Positions 1 through 4,762 of a stretch of 7,442 bases of DNA are shown one piece after another; the first letter of the stretch is position 1, and every line of letters starts with the position of its first letter. The notes beneath the pieces were generated by a model that saw nothing but the letters and a program-made list of their open reading frames with translations, was not told where the DNA came from and did not search any database. A program made the position numbers and the translations under genes. This stretch comes from Chrysiogenales bacterium. Lineage in GTDB: Bacteria > Acidobacteriota > Aminicenantia > UBA2199. The DNA is taken from the NCBI GenBank assembly GCA_004525465.1, contig SPCN01000106.1, positions 1-7,442 of the forward strand, read 5' to 3'.

Positions 1-705
1 CTCGAACTTGCCGCCGATCATGGCGGTGAGCCAGCGGTGCAGCGGTTCCATGGGCTTGAACTTTTTCCAGCAATAGTCGATCAGGGCCGGGGAGTGCAGT
101 TCGGCGGGAATGGGCGTCTCGCAGCCGGCGTAGAGACCGGCATGGCGGAGCAGGAAGGCGCTCTCCGGGGCGGCGTCGTAGCCGGCGGGCACGCGCTTGT
201 AATGCTCGCCGCCCAGCGTATAGCCCGGACGGGCGGTGAGTTTACTGACGATGGCGGCCAGCTCGGGACCGAATTCGGGGTCGGCGACCGTGCGGCGGAA
301 GCGCTCGAGCAACGGCCGGGAAAAGACGTACAGCCCGGCGCCCAGCATCAGGGTTGGCGGTTCCAGGTGAAAGTAGTAGCTCGAGCTGTCCAGGCGCGGC
401 CCGCCGCCCTCCCAGAAGAGGATCCCCAGGTTGGTCTTGTAGGGGGACTTGTCAGCGCTGAAGCGGGTGTCGCGGTAGATGCGGAAGAGTGAGCCGTTGG
501 CGTGGGGATCGAAACGGACCCCCGGAGTCAGGCGCCTGAGCCGCTCGCCCATGGCCAGCACGAAAGCCCTGGCCGGAGCCAGGATCGCCGTTTCATACTC
601 GGCCTTGTGGGCGTTGAACCATTCGCGCTTGTTGTTGGCGGCCAGGTCGCCTAAAAAAGACACGGTGTTTTCGGGAAAACCGGAAAACGTGTTCACGGTG
701 GCCAT
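1..705 (-). CDS. DUF2461 / TIGR02453 family protein (3' end cut by window edge)
   Basis: The reverse strand is open for 235 codons from the ATG at 705-703 to the window edge, with no stop. The translation begins MATVNTFSGFPENTVSFL and carries RDTRFSADKSPYKTN (residues 78-92), followed by a YYFHLEP segment (110-116). This arrangement is characteristic of the DUF2461 (TIGR02453) family. Those proteins are usually about 215-240 residues, so only a few residues are likely missing. The start is well supported by AAGGAGG five bases upstream. The family is widespread in bacteria and is a soluble cytoplasmic protein without an assigned reaction, as far as I know. No signal peptide or membrane segment is visible. 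The gene is divergent from the methyltransferase at 1286 and separated from it by repeat element A. Family assignment is strong; molecular function is unknown. Confidence 0.9.
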   Translation of the reverse strand, partial: MATVNTFSGFPENTVSFLGDLAANNKREWFNAHKAEYETAILAPARAFVLAMGERLRRLTPGVRFDPHANGSLFRIYRDTRFSADKSPYKTNLGILFWEGGGPRLDSSSYYFHLEPPTLMLGAGLYVFSRPLLERFRRTVADPEFGPELAAIVSKLTARPGYTLGGEHYKRVPAGYDAAPESAFLLRHAGLYAGCETPIPAELHSPALIDYCWKKFKPMEPLHRWLTAMIGGKFE

Positions 706-710
706 GAGTT

Positions 711-732
711 CCTCCTTGGACCAAGTATACCA
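711..732 (-). promoter_or_regulatory. Extended -10 promoter and Shine-Dalgarno of the DUF2461 gene
   Basis: On the minus strand the nonamer TGGTATACT (732-724) matches an extended -10 (TGnTATAAT) at all but one position. AAGGAGG (717-711) follows almost at once and the ATG is at 705. A transcript starting about 7 bases after the hexamer would begin at the Shine-Dalgarno itself, giving a leader of about a dozen bases. No convincing -35 is seen, which is compatible with an extended -10 promoter. The Shine-Dalgarno is seen directly; the promoter is inferred. Confidence 0.5.
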
Positions 733-763
733 TAAGCGTTGAGGTTAGTGATTAGTGACTGGC

Positions 764-909
764 AAGAACTCGGCGTACGGTGTACGGCAGACGGCGTAGG
801 GGAATAATAGAGATTAGAAGAACTCGGTGTACGGTGTACGGCAGACGGCGTAGGGGAATAATAGAGATTAGAAGAACTCGGTGTACGGTGTACGGTTTAC
901 GGCGGACGG
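764..909. repeat. 54-bp tandem repeat, two full units plus a partial third
   Basis: Unit 1 is 764-817, unit 2 is 818-871, and a third begins at 872 and diverges after about 25 bases. Units 1 and 2 differ at a single base (C774 versus T828). Each unit contains a run of 7-base steps ending in an AT-rich segment (GGGGAATAATAGAGATTAG). Because 54 is a multiple of 3, the array leaves open frames on both strands (752-958 minus, 780-965 plus) that are artefacts of the repeat. The near-identity of the units points to recent duplication. Confidence 0.92.
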
Positions 910-968
910 TTAAGAAAACACAAAGGAAAAAGGGAAAAGACAAAAATAAACAAGGCAATTCCTGATGT

Positions 969-991
969 AGGGATTTGATTCATCAAACCCT
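969..991. repeat. Small hairpin in element A core
   Basis: AGGG(A)TTTGAT (969-979) pairs with ATCAAACCCT (982-991), leaving one bulged A and a minimal loop. The same hairpin is present in element B at 2296-2315, where the stem is a perfect 9 bp. It lies in the middle of the 114-base core shared by the two elements. Downstream there is TTCTTTATCG, not a long T-run, so it is not a convincing terminator. Confidence 0.6.
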
Positions 992-1016
992 TCTTTATCG
1001 CCCCGCCCATCTTAAA

Positions 1017-1079
1017 TCCCAAATCCCAAGCACCAAATCCCAAACAAATTCCAAGTTCCAAATTCCAATGTCCAAAACA
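1017..1079. repeat. CCAAATT-type heptad array, nine units
   Basis: Nine consecutive 7-base units read TCCCAAA, TCCCAAG, CACCAAA, TCCCAAA, CAAATTC, CAAGTTC, CAAATTC, CAATGTC and CAAAACA. The step is exactly 7 throughout while the bases drift, so the period is conserved better than the sequence. A seven-unit relative lies at 4259-4307. Element B has lost this module, with its sequence jumping from the core to a T-rich tract. Confidence 0.85.
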
Positions 1080-1167
1080 ACAGCCCTTGCGCGTTTTTTC
1101 GTTTTTTTACTTTGTCTCACTCTCTACCGTAAACCGTACACCGTTTACCGTACGCCGATAGCATCTT

Positions 1168-1237
1168 GCCTTTAAGCCATTGCCCATCGCCCATAGCCTC
1201 TAGCCCCATGCCTCTGACCCATTGCCAATAACCTTTT
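1168..1237. repeat. GCCCATN-type heptad array
   Basis: From 1182 the sequence steps by exactly 7: GCCCATC, GCCCATA, GCCTCTA, GCCCCAT, GCCTCTG, ACCCATT, GCCAATA, ACCTTTT. Two looser units precede it from 1168. The related array at 2441-2490 precedes the lipid kinase gene. Heptanucleotide STRR repeats described in filamentous cyanobacteria have the same period and similar C-rich units, but a relationship cannot be shown from this window. Confidence 0.8.
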
Positions 1238-1273
1238 TTAATGCCGGCAGGGGACTTTTTATTTATTTTCGAT

Positions 1274-1288
1274 TACAATCCGGGTATG
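1274..1288 (+). promoter_or_regulatory. Candidate leaderless promoter at the methyltransferase start
   Basis: TACAAT (1274-1279, five of six matches to TATAAT) ends exactly six bases before the ATG at 1286. There is no Shine-Dalgarno between them (CCGGGT). A start site seven bases after the hexamer would be the A of the ATG itself. No good -35 is seen at the expected distance. The identical geometry recurs at 2496-2510, which strengthens an otherwise weak call. Confidence 0.45.
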
Positions 1289-2050
1289 GAAAAAAAATGG
1301 TACGAAATACTGTTCGCCGACTACGCCAGGAAATACGACCAGGAAAGCTATACTTCGGGAACGTCGGGCGAGTGTGATTTTATCGAGCGGGAAACAGGCG
1401 GCGATAAAAAAACGCGTGTTTTGGACATCGGTTGCGGCACCGGGCGCCACGCCATCGAACTGGCCGGCCGCGGTTACGCGGTCACCGGGATCGACCTTTC
1501 GGCATCCCAGCTGCGGCGCGCCCGGGAAAAGGCCGCGGCCCGCAAGGTCCAGGTCGATTTTCTCCAGGCCGATGCCCGCGACCTCACTTTGGACAGGGAG
1601 TTTGACCTGGTCATCATGCTGTGCGAAGGGGCTTTCCCGCTCATGGAGACCGATGAGATGAATTTTCGTATTTTGCAGAACGCGGCCCGGGCGTTGAAAA
1701 CTCCCGGCAAATTGATCTTCACTACCCTGAACGGCCTGTTCCCCCTGTTCCATTCGGTAAAGGATTTCCTTGCCGTCCAGGCCCAGCCCGGGAACGCCGC
1801 CACCGTGGAAAGCACTTTTGATCTGCTGACTTTTCGCGACCACAACCTCACTTGCCTGGAAGATGACAGCGGCCGCAAACTGGAACTGCGCTGCAACGAA
1901 AGGTATTATGTGCCGCCGGAAATCACCTGGCTGCTGAAGTCGCTGGCTTTCAAAACCGTTGATATTCATGGCGCCAAGCTGGGCTGCTTCAGCCGCAACG
2001 ACAAGCTGACCGCGGATGATTTCGAAATGCTGGTCATCGCTGAAAAGTGA
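1286..2050 (+). CDS. Class I SAM-dependent methyltransferase
   Basis: This 254-residue soluble protein transfers a methyl group from S-adenosylmethionine to an unknown acceptor. The Rossmann-type SAM site is clear: motif I VLDIGCGTG at residues 45-53, the acidic end of strand 2 in GIDLS (68-72), QADARDL (94-100) for the adenine region, and FDLVIM (106-111) for motif IV. The C-terminal half has an added region with RYYVPPEITWLL (206-217) that probably shapes the acceptor site. The start is placed at 1286 (MEKKWYEILFADYARKYD) because this opening is typical of small-molecule methyltransferases and a -10-like hexamer sits six bases upstream. A longer in-frame ATG at 1241 would add 15 residues from the repeat-flanking spacer and also lacks a ribosome site. 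It stands alone between elements A and B, so context does not name the substrate. Confidence 0.9.
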   Translation: MEKKWYEILFADYARKYDQESYTSGTSGECDFIERETGGDKKTRVLDIGCGTGRHAIELAGRGYAVTGIDLSASQLRRAREKAAARKVQVDFLQADARDLTLDREFDLVIMLCEGAFPLMETDEMNFRILQNAARALKTPGKLIFTTLNGLFPLFHSVKDFLAVQAQPGNAATVESTFDLLTFRDHNLTCLEDDSGRKLELRCNERYYVPPEITWLLKSLAFKTVDIHGAKLGCFSRNDKLTADDFEMLVIAEK

Positions 2051-2104
2051 TCCGAGCCAAAGCGCCCAGGTCCAGGTGAATATTCGAGAAGTGCCGGAAT
2101 AATG

Positions 2105-2490
2105 CCGAGATTAGTGATTGGAAAGGACTCGGCGTACGGCAGACGGTGTAGGGGAAGATTAAAGAATAAACCGAAATCGGCGTACGGCTGACGGTAAGAA
2201 AAGAGTCCAGACGAACTCGGTGTACGGAGGACCCTGAAGAAAACACCAAGGAAAAAGGTAAAAGACAAAAATAAACAAGGCAATTCCTGATGAAGGGGTT
2301 TGATTCATCAAACCCTTCTTTATCGCCCCGCCCATCTTTAATCCCAAATCATTGCACATCTTTTCGATTTTCATTTATCTTACTCTTCACCGTAAACCGT
2401 ACACCGTGTACCGTACGCCGATTGAGTCTTACCTCTGAGCCATTGTCCCTCGCCCATAGCCCCTGGCCTCTGTTGCCTTTGGCTTTGGCC
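2105..2490. repeat. Composite heptad-periodic repeat element B
   Basis: The 457-base gap between the methyltransferase and the lipid kinase is mostly a second copy of element A. It opens with GATTAGTGATTGG-like sequence and TCGGCGTACGG arms (2129-2139 and 2177-2187). It continues with the conserved core at 2237-2350 (114 bases, five substitutions relative to 912-1025), a T-rich tract, the ACCGTNN arm at 2389-2421 (one substitution relative to 1126-1158) and a C-rich heptad array at 2441-2490. The 54-base tandem and the CCAAATT module of element A are absent. The orientation is the same as in element A. The stretch 2051-2104 shows nothing I can assign. Confidence 0.85.
2296..2315. repeat. Small hairpin in element B core
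   Basis: GGGTTTGAT (2296-2304) and ATCAAACCC (2307-2315) form a perfect 9-bp inverted repeat, extended by flanking AAG and CTT with one extra G on the left. It is the counterpart of 969-991. Both copies keep the palindrome despite two substitutions on the left arm, so the structure may matter to the element. Confidence 0.6.
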
Positions 2491-2510
2491 TGTGTTATAA
2501 ACGGAACATG
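2473..2510 (+). promoter_or_regulatory. Sigma70-like promoter giving a leaderless lipid kinase mRNA
   Basis: TTGCCT (2473-2478) and TATAAA (2496-2501) are separated by exactly 17 bases, a good -35/-10 pair. The hexamer is followed by six bases and then the ATG at 2508, so the predicted transcription start coincides with the start codon. No Shine-Dalgarno is present in CGGAAC. The -35 falls inside the C-rich heptad array of element B, so the repeat may supply part of the promoter. This is inference from sequence only. Confidence 0.6.
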
Positions 2511-3422
2511 GACCGCGACCCAAAAACCATGCTCGTTCTCAATCCCAATGCCGGCAAGGGCAAAGGACTGAAAGCTTTCGCCGCCATGCGCGAACTCCTG
2601 GGCCGGAAGATCAAAACCATGGAGGTCAGGGTCTCGGATTATGCCGGCCATGCCTTCCAGTTCGGGCGCGAAGCCGCCAAAAACGGTTATGAAAGGGTTT
2701 TAAGCGTGGGCGGCGACGGAACGCCCTTCGAGATCGTCAACGGCCTGTACGCTGAAGGTCGGCCGCAGCAGGCGATCGATCTGGGCATGATCCCGGCCGG
2801 GACCGGCAATTCCTTCCTGCGCGATTTTTCCGCCATCTCCTGGCGTCAGGCGGTGGAGAAGATCCTGAGCGGCCGGCGCCGTAAGGTCGACCTGGTGGAA
2901 ATCACTTATCAACGCGATCACAAGGAAATCAGGCAGTATTACCTCAATATTCTGGGCGTCGGCCTGATCGCCGACATCCTCAAGCTGACCAACGAGAAAC
3001 TCAAGGGTTTCGGTTCATTGGGATACAGCCTGGCCGTGCTGATGCGACTGGCCAAAGGCATGAACAACCGCATGCGCCTGACCATCGACGGCGAAAAACT
3101 GGAGATCGTCGACAGCGCCCTGGTCATCTCCAATTCCAAGTTCACCGGCGGCGGCATGAAGATCGCCCCTATGGCCGATACCCAGGACGGCCGGGTAGAC
3201 CTGGTTATTTTCCAGGGGGTCAACCGCCGCGACATCCTGAATATCTTTTCCCGGGTCTTCAAGGGCACCCACGTCAGCCACCCCAAGGTCAAGACCTGCA
3301 GCGCCGTTGAGGTCACCATCGACAGCTCCCCCCAGGAACTGCTCATGGCCGACGGCGAGCTGCTGGGCCTGACGCCTCTGCGCCTGAAAGTTCTGCCCGC
3401 TGAGCTGGCCATCCTGGCATGA
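2508..3422 (+). CDS. Diacylglycerol/sphingosine kinase-family lipid kinase (DgkB/YegS/LCB5 type)
   Basis: The 304-residue protein belongs to the DAGK_cat superfamily and would phosphorylate a lipid hydroxyl with ATP at the cytoplasmic face of the membrane. Visible motifs are NPNAGKGKG (residues 12-20, nucleotide loop), GGDGT (68-72), MIPAGTGNSF (94-103), the C-terminal-domain signature GGGMKIAPMADTQDGRVDL (213-231 region) and ADGE (281-284). Length matches the DgkB/YegS group. GGDGT is followed by PFE where relatives usually have a hydrophobic residue, Asn and Glu; the acidic residue is kept. No membrane segment is seen, as usual for the family. The stop overlaps the acyltransferase ATG, so the two are probably translationally coupled and may act in sequence on lipid precursors. 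Substrate (diacylglycerol or another lipid alcohol) cannot be told. Confidence 0.92.
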   Translation: MDRDPKTMLVLNPNAGKGKGLKAFAAMRELLGRKIKTMEVRVSDYAGHAFQFGREAAKNGYERVLSVGGDGTPFEIVNGLYAEGRPQQAIDLGMIPAGTGNSFLRDFSAISWRQAVEKILSGRRRKVDLVEITYQRDHKEIRQYYLNILGVGLIADILKLTNEKLKGFGSLGYSLAVLMRLAKGMNNRMRLTIDGEKLEIVDSALVISNSKFTGGGMKIAPMADTQDGRVDLVIFQGVNRRDILNIFSRVFKGTHVSHPKVKTCSAVEVTIDSSPQELLMADGELLGLTPLRLKVLPAELAILA

Positions 3423-4138
3423 AGAAAGCCGCCGCAGCCGCCCTTTCCCTGCTGATCTGGTGTGGCGGTTGGGTCTGGTTTTCTCTCGGGGGGCTGTGCC
3501 TCCTGCTGATCGGTGTGTTCCGCGCCGGCGCTTTTTTCGAAACCTGGCTGAAGGGACTATGCCGCTCGCTGGTCTGGATCTGCGGCATCCGCGTCACCGT
3601 TTCCGGGAAAGAAAATTTCGATCCCGGCCGCCAGTATCTGCTGATGTTGAACCATGTCAACATTCTCGATGCCTTTGTTTTCTACCGCAGTTTTCCGGGC
3701 AAAGCCCGCGGCATCGAGGAGGAAAGTCACTTCAACTGGCCGGTTTACGGCTGGGTGATCCGGCGCATGGGCCAGATCCCGGTCAGCCGCAAAAGCGGCA
3801 TCAAGGCCATGGAATCCCTGAGGCGCGCCGCCGAACTGATCCGCCAGAAAAAGGACTATTCCTTCATGGTCCTGCCCGAAGGCACGCGCAGCCGCGACGG
3901 CAAGCTGGGGCCGTTCAAGAAGGGCGGGTTCCTGCTGGCCCTGGAAACCGGGCTGGATATCCTGCCCCTGGTGCAGAAAGGCGCCTACCTCATCAACCGC
4001 CGCCAAAGTCTGCTCATCCGCCCCGGCAAGGTCGAGTTCCTTGTTGAGAAGCCGATTTCGACAAAGGGCTTTTCCCGTGAGAATATCGCCGAGCTGATGG
4101 AAAAGGTTCGCAGCGTATTCCTGAAGCACGTGGAATAG
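3419..4138 (+). CDS. PlsC-family 1-acyl-sn-glycerol-3-phosphate acyltransferase-like protein
   Basis: The 239-residue membrane protein has the four acyltransferase motifs of the PlsC/LPLAT family. These are NHVNILD (residues 78-84, with catalytic H79 and D84 in HX4D spacing), GQIPVSR (118-124), LPEGTRS (152-158) and LPL (182-184). An N-terminal hydrophobic stretch at about 9-32, followed by a second, weaker one, would anchor it in the inner membrane. It probably acylates lysophosphatidic acid or a related lysolipid using acyl-ACP or acyl-CoA. It begins with ATGA overlapping the kinase stop. Motif I has VNIL where many members have QS plus two residues, and the essential His and Asp are intact. 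It is the last gene of its unit, followed by a strong hairpin in element C. Being an accessory copy rather than the housekeeping plsC is possible. Confidence 0.9.
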   Translation: MKKAAAAALSLLIWCGGWVWFSLGGLCLLLIGVFRAGAFFETWLKGLCRSLVWICGIRVTVSGKENFDPGRQYLLMLNHVNILDAFVFYRSFPGKARGIEEESHFNWPVYGWVIRRMGQIPVSRKSGIKAMESLRRAAELIRQKKDYSFMVLPEGTRSRDGKLGPFKKGGFLLALETGLDILPLVQKGAYLINRRQSLLIRPGKVEFLVEKPISTKGFSRENIAELMEKVRSVFLKHVE

Positions 4139-4140
4139 AT

Positions 4141-4326
4141 CTCGGTTTACGGCCTACGGTCTACGGTGTACGGTAGGGGCGCCCCTTGCCGCACAAATCA
4201 TCCGCCACCTTGGCGGTTATGATTTGTCCGTCCTCGCAGGGGGCGGCTGCCCTTTTTAAATTCCAAATCCCAAATAAACTCCAAGTTCCAAATTCCAATG
4301 ACCCAAACAAAGGCCATGGCCACGCG
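4141..4326. repeat. Composite heptad-periodic repeat element C (divergent, partial)
   Basis: Directly after the acyltransferase stop lie five 7-base units (CGGTTTA, CGGCCTA, CGGTCTA, CGGTGTA, CGGTAGG; 4143-4177). Then come a long hairpin (4181-4244), a short T-run, and seven 7-base units of the CCAAATT type (4259-4307). The order matches the first half of element A, but the core is a different hairpin and the inverted ACCGTNN and GCCCATN arrays are missing. A 10-bp palindrome GGCCATGGCC lies at 4312-4321. Open frames across this stretch (4161-4349 minus, 4186-4374 plus) are low-complexity artefacts. Confidence 0.75.
4181..4257 (+). terminator. Long hairpin with T-run after the lipid operon
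   Basis: Three nested stems are seen: 4181-4189 with 4236-4244 (nine pairs, one G-U), ACAAATCAT 4193-4201 with ATGATTTGT 4219-4227 (nine pairs), and CCGCCA 4202-4207 with TGGCGG 4211-4216 around a three-base loop. A small GGGC/GCCC stem (4241-4252) directly precedes TTTTT (4253-4257). It sits 43 bases after the acyltransferase stop, so a rho-independent terminator is plausible. The main stem is eight bases from the T-run, so it may instead be a structured core of the repeat element. Confidence 0.5.
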
Positions 4327-4361
4327 TTTTCGATCCCGGCCCCGGCCAAATTCGCCTTTTC

Positions 4362-4382
4362 AAATCATTTATAAAATCATTT
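4362..4382. promoter_or_regulatory. AAATCATTT direct repeats ahead of the metal operon
   Basis: AAATCATTT occurs at 4362-4370 and again at 4374-4382, 12 bases apart, around an AT-rich TTTATAAA. The heptamer AAATCAT also forms the arm of the hairpin at 4193-4227. The spot is 51-71 bases upstream of the operon's first ATG, where an operator or an AT-rich promoter element would be expected. TATAAA (4370-4375) is a possible -10 without a good -35. This is a weak, inferred call. Confidence 0.25.
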
Positions 4383-4432
4383 TTAGCAAGGTGATCCAAG
4401 TTCAAGCATCTAACTGTTTATAAGGAGTCATA

Positions 4433-4762
4433 ATGGATGTAGAAGCTTTGATCAAACGCCATAATGAAGAATTGGAAGAAGAGGTCAATAAAAACCCGGG
4501 TTTAAAATATCAATTTTTTGCCCGGCCCCGGGCGCAAAAGAGGAACCGGCAGCCTTACACGGGGAAAATCAGAAAATATGCCCTTGTTTACAGCTTTTTA
4601 TTCCTTTTCGCCCTTTTTGTTCATTTCTGGATCATTGGCTCAATAAAGAAATTGACTGTACCTGTTACGCCTGAAAATATTATTGAGACAGATTCTTTTC
4701 AGGCTGATTTTTCCGGCAGCATAAATCAGGCATATCTGGAGGTGATCAATTGGGAAAATTAA
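4433..4762 (+). CDS. Small single-TM protein heading the metal-efflux operon (CnrY-like topology)
   Basis: This 109-residue protein has no family I recognise. A cytoplasmic N-terminal region of about 48 residues contains an acidic helix (MDVEALIKRHNEELEEEV) and a basic stretch (RPRAQKRNRQ, 31-40). One hydrophobic segment follows (about 49-71, YALVYSFLFLFALFVHFW), then a periplasmic tail of about 38 residues. The positive residues before the membrane segment predict N-in, C-out. AAGGAG six bases before the ATG supports the start. Its end overlaps the next gene by 13 bases. Small N-in one-TM proteins beside a CnrX-type sensor are anti-sigma factors in the Cupriavidus cnr system (CnrY), and this one has matching size and position. 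No sequence similarity is claimed and no sigma gene is visible. It could equally be a structural partner of the sensor. Confidence 0.85.
   Translation: MDVEALIKRHNEELEEEVNKNPGLKYQFFARPRAQKRNRQPYTGKIRKYALVYSFLFLFALFVHFWIIGSIKKLTVPVTPENIIETDSFQADFSGSINQAYLEVINWEN
4738..4752 (+). promoter_or_regulatory. Full-length Shine-Dalgarno deciding a TTG start
   Basis: GGAGGTGATC (4738-4747) is complementary to all ten bases of the usual bacterial 16S rRNA tail (GATCACCTCC). TTG follows at 4750. It lies inside the last codons of the preceding gene, so the two are probably translationally coupled. This is the reason for choosing TTG as the start of the sensor gene. Confidence 0.8.

Larger units (their letters stand above)
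885..1144. repeat. 18-bp perfect inverted repeat bracketing the core of element A
   Basis: ACGGTGTACGGTTTACGG at 885-902 is the exact reverse complement of 1127-1144. A further 11-base arm, TCGGCGTACGG at 770-780, is the reverse complement of 1148-1158. The arms enclose the conserved core (912-1011), so the element has terminal inverted arms built of heptads, like a MITE or a long imperfect hairpin. No target-site duplication was identified. Confidence 0.8.
741..1237. repeat. Composite heptad-periodic repeat element A
   Basis: The whole spacer between the DUF2461 and methyltransferase genes is non-coding repeat sequence. In order it holds CGG(T/C)GTA heptads inside a 54-base tandem repeat (764-909), a purine-rich stretch with a small hairpin (912-1011), a CCAAATT-type heptad array (1017-1079), a T-rich tract with T6 and T7 runs (about 1094-1108), an ACCGTNN heptad array (1126-1158) and a GCCCATN-type heptad array (1168-1237). 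Every array keeps a 7-base step. Positions 912-1025 recur in element B at a constant offset of 1325 with five substitutions. The left and right arms are inverted relative to each other, so an RNA or single strand could fold back. Function is unknown. It could be a non-autonomous mobile or slippage-grown repeat. Confidence 0.85.

Noticed and set aside
764..909. CRISPR array
   Set aside because: The 54-base units abut directly with no unique spacers, there are only two full units, and no cas gene is nearby.
752..965. Open frames on both strands encoding repeated YGRRRRGIIEIRRTR-like peptides
   Set aside because: They are produced by the 54-base tandem repeat, whose length is a multiple of three; both strands stay open, there is no ribosome site and no protein-like composition.
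975..1175. 66-residue open frame across the CCAAATT and ACCGTNN arrays
   Set aside because: It is translated heptad repeat with no ribosome site or recognisable fold, and it is not kept in element B.
1241..1285. Upstream ATG extending the methyltransferase by 15 residues
   Set aside because: The extension is hydrophobic, unlike the family's N-terminus, has no ribosome site, and would bury the -10-like hexamer inside the gene.
2051..2104. Terminator after the methyltransferase
   Set aside because: No stem followed by a T-run is present; only a short repeated CCAGGT is seen.
2034..2571. Several overlapping open frames in element B on both strands
   Set aside because: They run through repeat arrays and promoter sequence, have no ribosome sites, and are mutually overlapping.
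3460..4129. Long antisense and out-of-frame reading frames over the acyltransferase gene
   Set aside because: They are shadows of a GC-rich gene whose own frame shows all four PlsC motifs.
741..4326. Insertion sequence
   Set aside because: No transposase gene or fragment is present in any frame of the spacers; only non-coding repeat modules are seen.
4161..4374. 62-residue frames on both strands within element C
   Set aside because: They span a hairpin and heptad arrays, are mirror images on the two strands, and show no coding signature.
4393..4432. ECF-type promoter ahead of the metal operon
   Set aside because: No clear GGAAC-like -35 with a matching -10 at the right distance could be found, so an ECF sigma target cannot be claimed.
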